Below are positions 11,530 to 24,044 of a DNA stretch of 64,000 nt, piece after piece. Origin of the DNA: Antedon mediterranea (taxonomy: Eukaryota; Echinodermata; Crinoidea; Comatulida; Antedonidae); contig NC_092670.1 of assembly GCF_964355755.1 (NCBI RefSeq), positions 8,059,201 to 8,123,200 of the forward strand, in the 5' to 3' direction. The translations under genes were made by a program, and so were the position numbers. The notes beneath the pieces were generated by a model, which searched no databases, was not told the origin of the DNA, and saw only the letters and a list, made by a program, of their open reading frames with translations. The number at the start of each line of letters is the position of its first letter. Within the stretch, counting starts at the first letter, position 1.

Positions 11530-13971
11530 AGTGATTGATTGTTAAAGTTACAAATTCATAGCATGGTAAACACAATTTAAAATTTACTAGTTCTTGAACA
11601 GTAAAATAAACTTACCTATATAGATGGTAGGTATAGGTATTGATCCAAATCTGTTTAAAATGTTTTAGCCATTTTGGGTTGCCGCTATATATGTACCTAA
11701 AAAATAGTAATAGTAATAGTATAACATTATAATAAGAATTAATTAAAATTAACTTATTAAATTTACTATGGTTGCATACATACTAATTTGAATATGCAGT
11801 GATGAGCAAAAACAAATGTTAAAATTCATTATTTATAATAATTGTAATTATTACATACAGGGTAGGCATATATGCCTTATGTCATTGCATAGGGTATATA
11901 TAACCAGGTATCCTCATAATAAACATTATTTGTAATAAATACTGTAAATATATTAAAAATAAAAATTAATAATAATTAAATAATAATATATAGGCATAGA
12001 GCCTCTAGGCCTAATTAGGTAGCCTACTAATACCTAGCCTATTGCTCTAGGCTAGGCTAAATAAGCTGGAAAGCTGCTTCTCTGTAGGCTGCTAGTGCAA
12101 GAGAGCACAGGTCTAGCTAGTATATTAAAATAAAAATAGGGCCTATAATATAGGCCTAGCCTACCCAGCCAGTGGTAGTGATTGGTTGTTAATATTGAAA
12201 ATTAATAGCATGGTAAACAAAATTTAAAATTTACTAGTTCTTGAACAGTAAAATAAACTTACCTATAATATAGATGGTAGGTATAGGTATAGGTATTGGT
12301 CAAAATCTGTTTAAAATGATTTTTCCACTTCGGGTTGCCGCTATGTACCTAAAAAATAGTAAAACATTACTATAAGAATTAATTAAAATTAGCTTATTAA
12401 ATTTAATATGGTTGCATACATACTAATTTGAATATGCAGTGATAAGCAAAAACGAATGTTTAAATTCATTATTTATAATACTGTAATTGTAATTAATACA
12501 TACAGGGTAGGCATATATGCCTTATGTCATTGCATAGGGTATATATAACCAGGTATTCTCATAATAAACATTATTTAAATAAAATACTGTAAATATATTA
12601 AAACTAAAAATAATAATAATTAAATAATAATATATAGGCGTAGAGCCTAGACCTAATTAGGTAGTCTACTTATACCTAGCCTATTGCTCTAGGCTAGGCT
12701 AAATAAGCTGGAAAGCTGCTTCTCTGTAGGCTGCTAGTGTTAGAGAGCACAGGTCTAGCTAGTATATTAAAATAAAAATAGGGCCTATAATATAGGCCTA
12801 GCCTACCCAGCCAGTGGTAGTGATTGATTGTTAATATTGAAAATTAATAGCATGGTAAACATAATTTAAAATTTACTAGTTCTTGAGCAATAAAATAAAC
12901 TTACCTACTGTATATAGATGGTAGGCTGCTAGGTATTGGTCCAAATCTGTTTAAAATGTTTTTGCCACTTCGGGTTGCCGCTATGTACCTAAAAAATAGT
13001 AAAACATTATTATAAGAATTACTTAAAATTAGCTTATTAAATTTAATATGGTTGCATACATACTAATTTGAATATGCAGTGATGAGCAAAAACGAATGTT
13101 AAAATTCATTATTTATAATAATTGTAATTATTACATACAGGGTAGGCATATATGCCTTATGTCATTGCATAGGGTATATATAACCAGGTATTCTCATAAG
13201 AAACATTATTTAAATAAATACTGTAAATATATTAAACAAAAATTAATAATAATTAAATAATAATAGGCCTATATAGGCGTAGAGCCTAGCCTAATTAGGT
13301 AGCCTACTTATACCTAGCCTAATTGCTCTAGGCTAGGCTAAATAAGCTGGAAAGCTGCTTCTCTGTAGGCTGCTGCTAGTGATAGAGAGCACAGGTCTAG
13401 CTAGTATATTAAAATAAAAATAGGGCCTATGATATAGGCCTAGCCTACCCAGCCAGTGGTAGTGATTGATTGTTAATATTACAAATTAATAGCATGGTAC
13501 ACAATTTAATATTTGCTACTTCTTGAACAGCAAAATAATCTTACCTATATAGATGGTAGGTATGGTCCAAATCTGCTTAGCCACTTCAGGTTACTGCTCT
13601 ATATATGTATCTACAATAGTATAACATTAATAATTATTATAACAATTTTATAAAATTAACTTAACTTATTAAATTTAATATGATTGCATACTAATTTGAA
13701 TATGCAGTGATGAGCAAAACCGAATGTTAATATGATGCTTGTCATTATTTATATTGTAATTATTACATACATATAGGCCTATAATATTCCCTATTGCATA
13801 CATGTTACATAGGGTATATATAATCCTCATAATATTAAATTTACAGTTTTTGTAATGAATACTGTAAATTTAATAAAACTAAAATTAATTATAATGATTA
13901 AATAATATTAAAAATATATAGGCCTAGGCGTAGATCCTGGGCCTAATTTTAATTAGGTAGCCTACTAATAC
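11530..13971 (+). repeat. ~645-bp tandem repeat, four copies
   Basis: Units start at AGTGATTG, positions 11530, 12177, 12819 and 13461, giving spacings of 647, 642 and 642 bp. Each has TTACTAGTTCTTGAACAGT, GGTTGCCGCTAT, GGTTGCATACATACTAATTT, GGGTATATATAACCAGG and CTGGAAAGCTGCTTCTCTGT. The fourth copy is more diverged and is split by the TIR element at 13972-14469, resuming to about 14640. No coding potential. Confidence 0.9.
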
Positions 13972-14469
13972 CAAAGAACTTATAACACAAGAAGAATCTC
14001 CTGTTCGTCCGAAGCGCGTAACAATTACGAAAGGCATTGTGGGATAGAATAGAGCTATGGGTGGCGCCATTGTGAGCCATGGAGTAGGGCGCCCGCATCA
14101 AATTAGAAAGTCAAAATCATAGAGGGGTTCTGCTAATGCTCTAGGGGGTATAGAGTAATTGACTGAGGAGTAGGGCGCCCGCATCAAATTAGAAAGTCAA
14201 AATCATAGAGGGGTTCTGCTAATGCTCTAGGGGGTATAGAGTAATTGACTGAGGAGTAGGGCGCCCGCATCAAATTAGAAAGTCAAAATCATAGAGGGGT
14301 TCTGCTAATGCTCTAGGGGGGTAGAGTAATTGACTTCCTAGTTTGGAGGGGGCGCTGCTCCATGCTGTGAAATGGCGTCGCCCAGTTTGACCTTTTAACC
14401 CTGTACTTCCGATACTTTGTTTTGAATGCAAATTGAAGAACAGGAGATTCTTGTGTTATAAGTTCTTTG
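13972..14469. mobile_element. 498-bp TIR element inside the fourth 645-bp unit
   Basis: Inverted ends start CAAAGAACTTATAACACAAG and run to TCTCCTGTTC, with a 3-bp GAA duplication in the left arm. CTAATAC flanks both sides (13965-13971 and 14470-14476). The duplication reads 8 bp (CTAATACC) if the left end starts one base later, so it fits a hAT-like MITE. Confidence 0.85.
14081..14338 (+). repeat. 86-bp tandem repeat, three copies, inside the TIR element
   Basis: Copies start GGAGTAGGGCGCCCGCATC at 14081, 14167 and 14253, exactly 86 bp apart and nearly identical. The third differs slightly at its end (GGGGGGTAGAG). Confidence 0.92.
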
Positions 14470-14639
14470 CTAATACCTATTAGGCTAGTAGGCTAGCCTA
14501 CTCAAGGCCAGGCTAACTAAGCCGGAAAGCTGCTTCTCTGTAGTAGGCGCTAGAGAACACAGGTCTAGCAAGGGCCTAGGCCTAGTATTAAAATAAAAAT
14601 AGGGCCTATAATATTGGTATATGCCTACCCTACCCAGCC

Positions 14640-15715
14640 AGGCATAAATAATTAAAATAATGTAACATTTCCAAACTCATTTGGGTCAGCTGTCACATGA
14701 AAGGCAGTGTTGCAACTAGAGTAGACATAAGCCTAAGCCTAAAAATGACACAATTTGAAACGGCCATAGCTCAAAAATTCAACCATCACCTCTCGACCAT
14801 TACTATGCATGTTATAACATTCACAGATAACTAAATTATCATGCAGTACCAAAGAATTAGAGTGAAAATTACATTTTTTAAAGATACGGACAAACAAACA
14901 TGTACCTAATTTGGAAATGTCACTCACGTGCGTCAATTGGACTATGCTTGTAATTTATGGTCCCCCCTTCCATTAATTTTCAGCGTTACATTCCTTCTTA
15001 AAAACAAAACGACAACGTGCTTGTTTCATCCAGGGACTCCTTAATGAATATTCATATTTTTAGCGACCCTTTATTTTTTTATCTCATTCTCATTGGCTGT
15101 TTAAAACATGTCTTTAAATGACGTTTGACTCCACTCTGCACACGTGGATTTGTAAGTAATTGTTTATGTATTGTTACTCCAGCGATACGACTTGTAACGT
15201 TGAGGGCGCATGACTTAATTCGTATGTTTGAAACAGCTGTGGACGATGAGTTTAAAAAATGGCGGTTTCGCTAGTTTTCGATGGAACAAATAGTGGTACC
15301 TTTAGTTTGAATAGTCGGAGCTGCATCCCAACCACCGAATTTTGTATCTTAATATCGTATTCTGTAGATTATTAATTTTTCTAACAGGGATTTTAAATTC
15401 AGGACTGTTCAATTTTTCTAAACATTTTATTTTAATGATTTTCTAGGGTACAATTTCGGAAAAAAGACATTGGTTGATTTTGCCGTTAAATTACAGATTA
15501 TCGTTTTGTTCAAATACATTTAATTTTACATGACAATATATTAAAACCATTTATGAATTTATTTCACTAACAATATTTTTCCGATAATCAGCTAATATTG
15601 TGTTTTTCCAACACCCTAAAATTTAGCAATTTTCAACTAAATTAGAAAAGTAGGGCGCCCTCTCCGAGTCGAAATTTGACACGATTTGTCGACTGGCTGT
15701 CCCACTGGTAAAAAA
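14640..15715. other. Interior of the hAT-type element; no gene seen
   Basis: AT-rich sequence without a usable open frame. The stretch around 15200-15245 is similar in reverse orientation to about 9500-9550 (CAGCTGTTTCAA and GCGCCCTCAA shared), hinting at an older inverted repeat inside the element. Confidence 0.4.
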
Positions 15716-16285
15716 CGTTCGCGTTCACTTGGTAGCTTCAGCGTCTAGAAAACCGCGACGTCTCATTGACCGTGAGAGTACGTCAGAGTGCTATTATGCA
15801 ATTTATATGCATTCATTATTGCCAGCGATCTTACTACTAAACATTAGCTAGGTACGCACTTGTCTGGCGGTATCCCTTTGTACGAATCGTTCAACGTTGG
15901 GTCGAGACGCGTGATATCAAGTTCCATCCAGGGACCAAAATGTGTAATGTAGTTATTTTCCAGGCGAAGTTTACCGACGGTTCGGGTACTTTTTGTCGGG
16001 GAATATAATTCGTTCGCGTTCACTTCGTAGCTTCAGCGCCTAGAAAACCTCGACGTTTCATTGACCGTGAGAGTACGTCAGAGTGATATTATGCACTTTA
16101 TATGCATTCATTATTGCCAGCGATCTAACTTACTACTAAACAATAGCTATAGGTACGCACTTGTCTGGCGGTATCCCGTTGTACGAATCGTTCAACGTTG
16201 GGTCGTGATATCATGTTCCATCCAGGGACCAAAATGTGTACTGTAGTTATTTTCCAGGCGAAGTTTACCGACGGTTACGTCGTGT
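15716..16285 (+). repeat. ~290-bp repeat, copies 2 and 3 in tandem
   Basis: Copy 2 (about 15716-16007) and copy 3 (about 16008-16285) are head to tail, joined through GGGTACTTTTTGTCGGGGAA, and match the copy at 7465-7820. Small indels (for example loss of GAGACGC in copy 3) show separate decay. Confidence 0.85.
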
Positions 16286-16289
16286 ACTG

Positions 16290-17135
16290 TGTCGACGTGC
16301 GCTACACTACAGCAAAAACGAATTATGTTAATTGTTCGTATGTTCACCAATTTTTTAATTTACAAGTAACCTTCTGTACCGTGGGGCACCTAAAATAAAT
16401 ATTTCATCCATTACTAAACAAAAAAACATGCCATTTTCGCGTAGCCAACATCTTATTATAGCTAAGTTATTAAATTTTCAATGTCCTGATGTCATGAATT
16501 TCTCACCACTCGGAAGTCCAGATGGTACGCAGGCATACACTTGGGAGGAATAAACTTATTTCCCCGACTGAAAAAGGTCTACGCTTGCGTTTTTTAAGCC
16601 TCTGGGCCTGATGTTTCCAAAGTATAAAATGCAATTTTTTGAAGACCTGCAGCTCTAGTTTTAAACATTTTCTTAGCTCAGCCCCAACAATAAAGCTGGT
16701 CATATTTCGAAGTACAAGAAGTGCATTTTCCGGGACCTAACATCTCTATTTTTCAAACACTTCTTAGCTCAGTCACAACATAGAGATAATATCTCTATGG
16801 TCACAACCATGATAGGGACTTATATATTTTGTTTCATGTTTTGAAGTATAATAAGTCCAATTTCCAGGACCTCCAACTCTACTTTTCTAAATTTTCTTTG
16901 AACTTTTATTTTTTAAATTGAAAAATATGGATTGAAACAGTCATCGCGCATCGTTTTTTTGCACGCAGTATTTTATTTATGCATTATAAAAAATGGAAAA
17001 AATGGCTACCCTAAATCTGATTAAAATGACCTCAAATGACGCTAGAACGCGTTGCTTCCGGGGATTGGCCCCCTGGACCCCCACCGGGGGCCCTTGGCGG
17101 CCCCCTGGCCCCCAGCCTTGTGATTCTCGCTTCGC
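16290..17135. other. Right interior of the hAT-type element; no gene seen
   Basis: AT-rich DNA grades into a GC-rich stretch at 17040-17135 (CCCCCTGGACCCCCACCGGG) just inside the element's right end. No coding region is supported. The small open frames on both strands here run through the terminal repeat. Confidence 0.5.
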
Positions 17136-17206
17136 TCGCATAGCCCCCTCGTCGGGGAATGTAGCCCCCGCGTCGGGAAGATCCTGGCGCCACCCCTGAA
17201 TCAAAG

Positions 17207-18675
17207 ACGATATCGCAAAAGAAACAACCCAATTAAGACCAAGTATTTCTATCGAACAAAGGCTGGCAGTATGCTTGAGGTAAGTATATTTCAATTCCTT
17301 AACAAAAAAAAACTTTATAGGCCTAGGCTAGGTAGTATACACTAGGAAAAACTCACATGGTGTACGGTAGCTGGCCTAGGCCTAGGCCTAGTTTAGTAAG
17401 TTCAATGACATGCAACACAGTCACAGTGTCATTACCGTAGTTGAGCATTATACCCGAGTCAATTAAGTTTCGACTCGTCTTGTGTCGCTAATATTATAAA
17501 GCAATGAAAATGAAATATTGAATTGACATTATTTACAACTGTTTAATAAAATTAAAAAGCATAACATAGGCCTAATTAAAAAAGAATGTAAGAAATGCAA
17601 TATAAAAGAAAAATTTAGTGAACGAAAAATGTCTTTGTTGTTGTTGACACAGAGGTCTGGATCTGGATCCTTATACTCAAATAAAGCAGGAAAACGGCAT
17701 CACACTAGAGTTAAGTTATAATCCGACCTTTTTTCTTTTTTGGTAAAGCTTCACATTGACAAAAGTTTCTGTTATGAGATTAATCTATAGCATTATTGTT
17801 ATGTTTAATTTTCAGGTTCTTGGCCACAGGAGATTCCTATAAAACTATAGGTTTCAGTTTCCGTATGGGAAAGGAAAGTCATCGCCGAGTGAACAGCAAT
17901 GGAGGCAGATTGCCGACAGTTTTAATAGGCGATGGCAATACCCAAACTGCATAGGGGCAATTGACGGAAAGCATATATACATCAAAGCCCCTAACAAGTC
18001 AGGCAGTTTGTTTTTCAATTACAAGGGGTCGTTTTCTATTGTTTTGTTGGCCCTTGTAGATGCAGACTACTGTTTTACGGCAGTCGATATAGGAGCATAC
18101 GGATCAAATAGGTAATGTTTAATTATGTTCTTTAAACCATCGAATATTTTTATATTAGTTCCTACTTAGTACCGTTACTAAATCCGTACTCATGTATTTA
18201 ATAGGTCATTGACAGGCTATTGGTGAACCAACATATAAATGATATAAATGCAATTGACAATCCCAAATAGCAATAAAACATTTATTTTTTTCTAATGCAT
18301 CATAGGTCTATCTTGTGTCCTATTAAAATTATATACAACAATGTTATTGTTACTTATCAGTGATGGAGGAATATTTGCTCACAGTCAGCTTGGACAAGCT
18401 ATGGACAGTGTGGAACATTAAATATTCCAGCCGACAATGAAATACCAGGCATCAACCAAGCATTACCCCATGTTATTGTTGGTGATGAAGCCTTTCCATT
18501 AAGGAGAAATATAATGCGGCCATTCCCAGGCAAAAACCTTGATGAATCCAAAAGGATTTACAACTACCGCCACTCAAGAGCACGCAGAATTTCAGAAAAT
18601 ACATTTGGTATTATGGCGACAATATTTCAAATATATCAATGCAAAATTCAACTGCAACCTGACAATGTAGACAAG
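17207..18675 (+). pseudogene. Harbinger transposase (HARBI1-like), exons 2-4, broken
   Basis: Exon 2 ends at 17279 before GTAAGT and encodes KDDIAKETTQLRPSISIEQR. Exon 3 (17816-18111) follows TTTTCAG and encodes FLATGDSYKTIGFSFRMG, then in another frame WRQIADSFNRRWQYPNCIGA, IDGKH and FNYKGSFSIVLLALVDADYC. Exon 4 (18361-18675) encodes SDGGIFAHSQLGQAMDS, then in a shifted frame VIVGDEAFPLRRNIMRPFPG and YNYRHSRARR. The DDE residues are visible (Asp in AIDGKH, Asp in LVDADY, Glu in GDEAFPL). Lesions are a deletion with frame change early in exon 3, where family members have some 50 more residues, and a GT duplication in exon 4 (near 18408-18412) that creates a TAA. The C-terminal exon after the donor at 18676 was not found. 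Confidence 0.9.
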
Positions 18676-18827
18676 GTAATTAATGAGACTAGAATATTGG
18701 TATGGGCCTATAATAGGCTATTATTAGGGGTTTTAGCTACTAGTTAGGTACAGGTACCTAGGAATAGCTAGGCTAGCTTGCCTCTAGGATAGGTAACTAG
18801 GCCCACTCAGTGACTAGCCTATTAATA

Positions 18828-19640
18828 ACGCCGTGGTTAGGATTCCGGCACCGGAACTCAACTGCCCACCGTTAGGGAATCCGACACGCTATTGCGCATG
18901 CTCAGAGCTCTGGGAAGTGAATAATTATAGCTTGTGCCATGCCACACTGCACACCACACTACCACTGCTGAGGGCTGAGAGTCGGAGTGTTAGGATTTAC
19001 TGTAGCCTAGTTAGTCGTTGCGCGAGCGAGAGAGCGATGGATTAAACTTGGCCTAGGCCATACATGAATTAATAATTAAAATACGAATACGCCAGGCGCC
19101 ATGCGTTAAAATAATTATTATGATATTAATAAGAATCGGTATATCTATCTACCGTAAGAATCGTAATGCTGTATTTAGCGTTGCGACCCCGACTTCCCGA
19201 ACAGTTTTTTCACATCCACGCGGTGGCTGCCGTCAATAAATTAACTTGTGATTGCATGTTATGTACAGTTATAATGCGTTATATGAAATCTTTTATTTTG
19301 TACTTGAAAAATCATAAAACTAGTCTAAACTCATGTAATTATATAATATAATTCATAATTAGGCCCTATATGAAGTTTATATATGAATGAAGCAACCACT
19401 TTTTAATTACAAAATAAATAGGCCCACTGGTCACGTCTAGCTGGTAGGCCTAGCCTAGTATTTACTATTAGTGGATCCCGTTATTAGTAGGCATCTACGC
19501 TAGTTCGCCGTGGCGGAGCTATGAAATGATCCATCGCTGTTGAGTCACCGATTACCGGAGCTCTGGGCATGCGCAATAGCGTGTCGGATTCCCTAACGGT
19601 TGGCAGTTGAGTTCCGGTGCCGAAATCCTAAACACGGCGT
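18828..19640. mobile_element. 813-bp TIR element inserted in the Harbinger element
   Basis: Inverted ends of about 85-90 bp begin ACGCCGTGGTTAGGATTCCG (left) and ACGCCGTGTTTAGGATTTCG (right, reverse complement), and both run on through CACCGGAACTCAACTG to GCTATTGCGCATGC. They are flanked by ATTAATA at 18821-18827 and 19641-19647 (8 bp if the left end is one base later). No coding region inside. Confidence 0.88.
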
Positions 19641-19869
19641 ATTAATAATTATTAGGCATAGTATTAGGCCTACTAGTCTTATTAATTAGCCTAGCTAGTA
19701 GTAGCTAGGCCTAGCTAGCCTTACCTAGAGTAGAGGGCATCTAGGTTAGGGTAGGCGGCCTCCTCAAGGCTAGTCTAGGACTCAACTTGGCCTAATCCCC
19801 TAGTACTACTTAGTACTAGGCATAGGAGGCTTACCTAGCTAGGCATAGGCTAAGGTATAACAAATAAAT

Positions 19870-22305
19870 AAATCCTTTAAATTGATGATTTTACAGATGT
19901 GTTTCTTTGTATACTGTAATGTAACTCCTCGAGCTCCCTATGCTCAATGTTTTTGTTTCTATGGAGCGCCAAAAGAGCAACAATAATAGTACAAGTATAA
20001 AAACAGAAAGAAAACGAAACAAAAAAACTTATCATGATTTTTAAATTAAAATTTATTTGCCAGTATTTATTTCTTCGCACTTGCATGATTATACTATTAT
20101 CATTACAATTTTAATTTTACATTGTTCCATCCACACTGTAGATGGACGGAGTATGGTCGAAGCGGCCGCCAAGCAAAGCGGCCGCCAGTTTAATATCGTC
20201 ATTTGTATGGAACGCCATGTGCGCTTTAATCTTTGATTGTCGTTGTCAACACCATGGCCTATGGCAGCTGTATGTATGGTCAAACCAATAAATATAAGCC
20301 AAATCATGAACTATCGAATCTTTATATTTCTATAAAAATTAATGTATATTTTATTTGTATTTTAATACTGTTAACTAACTAAATATATTTACATATACTA
20401 TCGAATCATTAATAATTTACGTTTGTATCATAATCTACGTACTATTGAACCTTTATATCTCATTTACTATTTATTTATTTATATCTCTTTTTTTTAATAT
20501 TGGCAGTGAAGGGAAAAAATAACGTTGAACTAACCCGACGTTTCTCGGGCACTCTCCTATCGAATCTTTATACATACGTATTGCATTAATAATTTACGTA
20601 CGGTATTGCCGAATCTTTATATCTCATTTACATACTATCGAAACTTTATACTGTACAGTATTGCAATAATTTACGTACGGTATTGCCGAATCTTTATATC
20701 TCGTTTACTTTACTATCGAATCTTCATACAGTATTGCAATAATTTACGTACGGTATTGCCGAATCTTTATATCTCATTTACATACTATCGAATCTTCATA
20801 CAGTATTGCAATAATAATTTACGTACGGTATTGCCGAATCTTTATATCTCGTTTACTTTACTATCGAATCTTCATACAGTATTGCAATAATGATTTACGT
20901 ACGGTATTGCCGAATCTTTATATCTCGTTTACTTTACTATCGAATCTTCATACAGTATTGCAATAATTTACGTACGGTATTGCCGAATATTTATATCTCG
21001 TTTACTTTACTATCGAATCTTCATACAGTATTGCAATAATAATTTACGTACGGTATTGCCGAATATTTATATCTCGTTTACTTTACTATCGAATCTTTAT
21101 ACAGTATTGCAATACTAATTTACGTACGGTATTGCCGAATCTTTATATCTCGTTTACTTTACTATCGAATCTTCATACAGTATTGCAATAATAATTTACG
21201 TACGGTATTGCCGAATCTTTATATCTCGTTTACTTTACTATCGAATCTTTATACAGTATTGCAATACTAATTTACGTACGGTATTGCCAAATCTTTATAT
21301 CTCATTTAGGCCTACATACTATCGAATCTTCATACAGTATTGCAATAATAATTAACGTACGGTATTGCCGAATCTTTATATCTCATTTACAATGTGTACT
21401 ATCGAATCTTGTTTTTTTATTGATTAGTAATAGGGTGTGTTATACATTAAGTGTTATTCCATTGTAATACATTGTTTGTGTTTTCAATAAAGCAACATGG
21501 GGACGAAAACGCGACCTTCTACAGCCGGCCGTGTAGTTATTAGCAGAAATTCGCGTAATTAATTACCGTACCGTACAGACACTTGCATCTTATTTTAGTA
21601 TTTAAAACTCATTTTAAATTGATCAATATTTATATATCTGAAGGTATAAAATAATTTAGGATATTAAATAAATGAATTGATGTCATCATGTTATTGTAAT
21701 TATTATGATTGCGAACACTACTACAGTAGTTACTTTACTAATTAATTAATATACAATAACAAATATATATATTTTGATATAATTTATTGAAAATATATAT
21801 ACATTATTCTTAATAATTGGCTTATTATATATTATATTAATATACAATACAAACACCACAATGTATTTTATTGACTTTATTAAACATATCATTTAGAACA
21901 GTTAAAGTAAGTAATCATCGATTCGCCATTTCGTTTAAAAGAACGTATCACATTCAATCTGTAAAAAAAGAGAATAAATTACATAATAATTTAGATTGTT
22001 ATTTACGTCCGAGGTAAAGAAAACCTGTCGAAACAATGACAATCAAAGATTACAAAACAACGACAATCAAAGCGCACACGGCGTTCCATACAAATTACCG
22101 TTATTGAACTAGCGGCCGCTTTGGTTGGCGGCCGCTTCGACCGTAATCCAGATGGACTCCACAGAGTTTTCAGCCCTCTATATAATTTTTGCTCTTTTGA
22201 CGTTCCATAGAAACAAAAACATTGAACATGGGGTAGGCCTACTGTACTGTAGGCTAGTCATTTTGTGTGGGAGAAAAACGTCTGTAAAATCATCAATTTA
22301 AAAAT
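19870..22305. mobile_element. 2.4-kb long-TIR element with a central minisatellite
   Basis: The left arm (about 19870-20310) and right arm (about 22020-22305) are inverted copies. Shared landmarks are AATTGATGATTTTACAGA, AATGTTTTTGTTTCTATGGA, AAGCGGCCGCCAA and GCGCTTTAATCTTTG or variants. The centre holds the 76-bp tandem array. No transposase seen; non-autonomous. Confidence 0.75.
20590..21410 (+). repeat. ~76-bp minisatellite, about 11 copies
   Basis: Each unit contains TTTACGTACGGTATTGCCGA, ATCTTTATATCTC, ACTATCGAATCTTCATACAG and TATTGCAATA. CGTACGG recurs at about 20597, 20674, 20747, 20822, 20898, 20971, 21047, 21123, 21199, 21275 and 21356. Less regular precursors occupy 20310-20590. 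The apparent protein frames across it are repeat artefacts. Confidence 0.92.
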
Positions 22306-22504
22306 GTATTTGTTACTTTTTATGTGATTCTTTTTCATGAAAGTGCCAATTCTAAGGTGTGGTATTCAGAATAAATGTTTGGAGTTAAAATACAAGGCAG
22401 GTGCGAAAGATAAATATTTGTAATCTTAGGTCTGGGTCTTAGCTTTCGTGATCTTAGTTAGGTCTTAGGGAGTCTTAGCTTTCGTGGTCTTAGGTTTCGT
22501 GACA

Positions 22505-22616
22505 CCCCGTAAGTAAAGTATCTTGCCTACGGATACAAGCAATGCGGCGAGAGTTGGATTCGGACCTAGGTCTGACGATCGGTTGTCCAACGTCCAACAC
22601 ACTGCGCCACACGCCC
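22505..22616 (-). mobile_element. tRNA-derived SINE
   Basis: Read on the minus strand it starts GGGCGTGTGGCGCAGTG, fitting an RNA polymerase III A box, with a B box GGTCCGAATCC about 40 bases later. The tail contains GGCAAGATACTTTAC, typical of the body of invertebrate tRNA-SINEs. It lies between the minisatellite element and the long inverted-repeat element. Confidence 0.75.
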
Positions 22617-23869
22617 TCACTAAATAATTAAATGGATCAACTGCCGTTTTGGCTCCGGAGTTTTTTTTAAGGTTATTCCATTATTAAAGTGGGGGTGTGT
22701 TGTTATGAATATTGTGTCCAGGTACGTCAATAGAAATGACATTGAGAGCCCTCTTCTGTCAGTTGACTGGTTCCCGGTCTACCGCCTTGTAATTGACTTA
22801 ATCATGATCGAATTCCAACAACTTAAGAATATACAAAATGTTTACATAATTATATAACAATGTACATTGTAGATCTATCTAATAATGTTTTTATTTTTTT
22901 GCAGATAAAGGAGGATCATCAATAAAATAAAATGATAAAAATTCCAGGCATTTAATATACGGTTTACTGATAAAATATAATGTACCAATGAAATAAACCT
23001 GGTGTTCTGAAACATATTTTAATAACTTTTGCCGGCCTAGCGCCTTTGTGTATCTAAATCTATCTAAATAATTAAGTTAGTACAGTATTAACAAATAAAG
23101 GGTTAGGGTTATGTATAATAAAATGATAGAAATGAGGCATTATCTAATAATGTTTTTATTGATTTTTTTTCTGATTTTTATAGTTTTAAAATTCAAGTAC
23201 CGTTTTTATAGCGTTATGTATCCTGTAAATGCTAACCTAAAAACGTTATCTGAATGTTTCTTTTTACGTTATAGAAATGTAATAAAATAACGGTTATAGT
23301 GAACCTAAACATTAACCAAACACTAACATTAGAAAACCACTATGTGTTTGCTGGACTGCCACAATGGAACAATAGACCTAGGTATGTTAAACAAAGAAAT
23401 CGCGTCAAAGCAGGGTGGAGACGGAATTTTAAGACAAAGGCGTTCTATACAAATGCAAATCATTCATGTATACTTTTTACAAATTTTGTTTAGTTTCTTT
23501 ATTAAAAGATTTTGATATGCTGTTATATATAAATATTCTAATACATAGAATAGCAAAATTATCATAATACATAGGATAGCCAAAAATAAACCAAACATAA
23601 CAACAACAAAATTAAATTGACAATGTATTTTTATTTAGAAATTCATTTCAATAATATAAATATTTTTTATTAAATTACATCACTATTTACTTACAATTAA
23701 TTAATTACTTAACTTACATTACAGTAACTTAATAAATGGTACATAAAATTACTAAATAATTGCACATAAAATGCAGGTTATCATAAAGACATAAGTATAC
23801 ATATAATGGTACAGGTTATAAATATTTAAATTACGTTTTTTAAATGTAATTATAATAATTAATGATGAG

Positions 23870-24044
23870 AACACTTACGGTTACGAGTAGACATGTACAT
23901 TGGTACATTACAGTACGAGCAATCCTTGGCAGTTGGATAAAAACCCCTTCGTTGGAAAAAGTCCAGGTAGTCATCAAATCCATTAAACAAATGTGGTCCT
24001 ATCTTCGGCAGCATGGTCCTTGGTTTAAATCGCAGTAAAATCAA
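23870..24044 (-). pseudogene. First exon of a Merlin/ISXO2-like transposase (tentative)
   Basis: On the minus strand the frame reads GPHLFNGFDDYLDFFQRRGF, then YPTAKDCSYCNVPMYMSTRN, followed by a good splice donor (ACC|GTAAGTG). A hydrophobic-aromatic stretch followed by C-x2-C resembles, from memory, the N-terminal zinc-binding part of Merlin (IS1016/ISXO2-like) transposases. The likely start is the ATG of MLPKIG about 27 bases inside the frame. No later exons were found between the arms. It could be another Cys-pair transposase, so confidence is moderate. Confidence 0.4.

Larger units (their letters stand above)
7385..17198. mobile_element. 9.8-kb hAT-type element inserted in the Harbinger transposase
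   Basis: The ends are CAGTGGTGGCGCCAG at the left and, in reverse complement, CAGGGGTGGCGCCAG at the right: a 15-bp TIR with one mismatch. The 8-bp duplication AATCAAAG flanks it exactly (7377-7384 and 17199-17206). CAG...CTG termini and an 8-bp duplication are hAT hallmarks. Both ends are GC-rich, with runs of G and CCCCTCGTCGGGG motifs. No hAT transposase frame is recognisable. The interior holds exon-like remnants (10381-11272), a four-copy 645-bp tandem repeat, a nested TIR element and three copies of a ~290-bp repeat. Confidence 0.85.

Noticed and set aside
20606-20890. 94-codon open frame in the minisatellite
   Set aside because: It is the 76-bp repeat read through; no independent coding signal.
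23093-23115. Telomere-like GGGTTAGGGTT
   Set aside because: Less than two repeat units, and it is simply part of the inverted arm (also at 26288).
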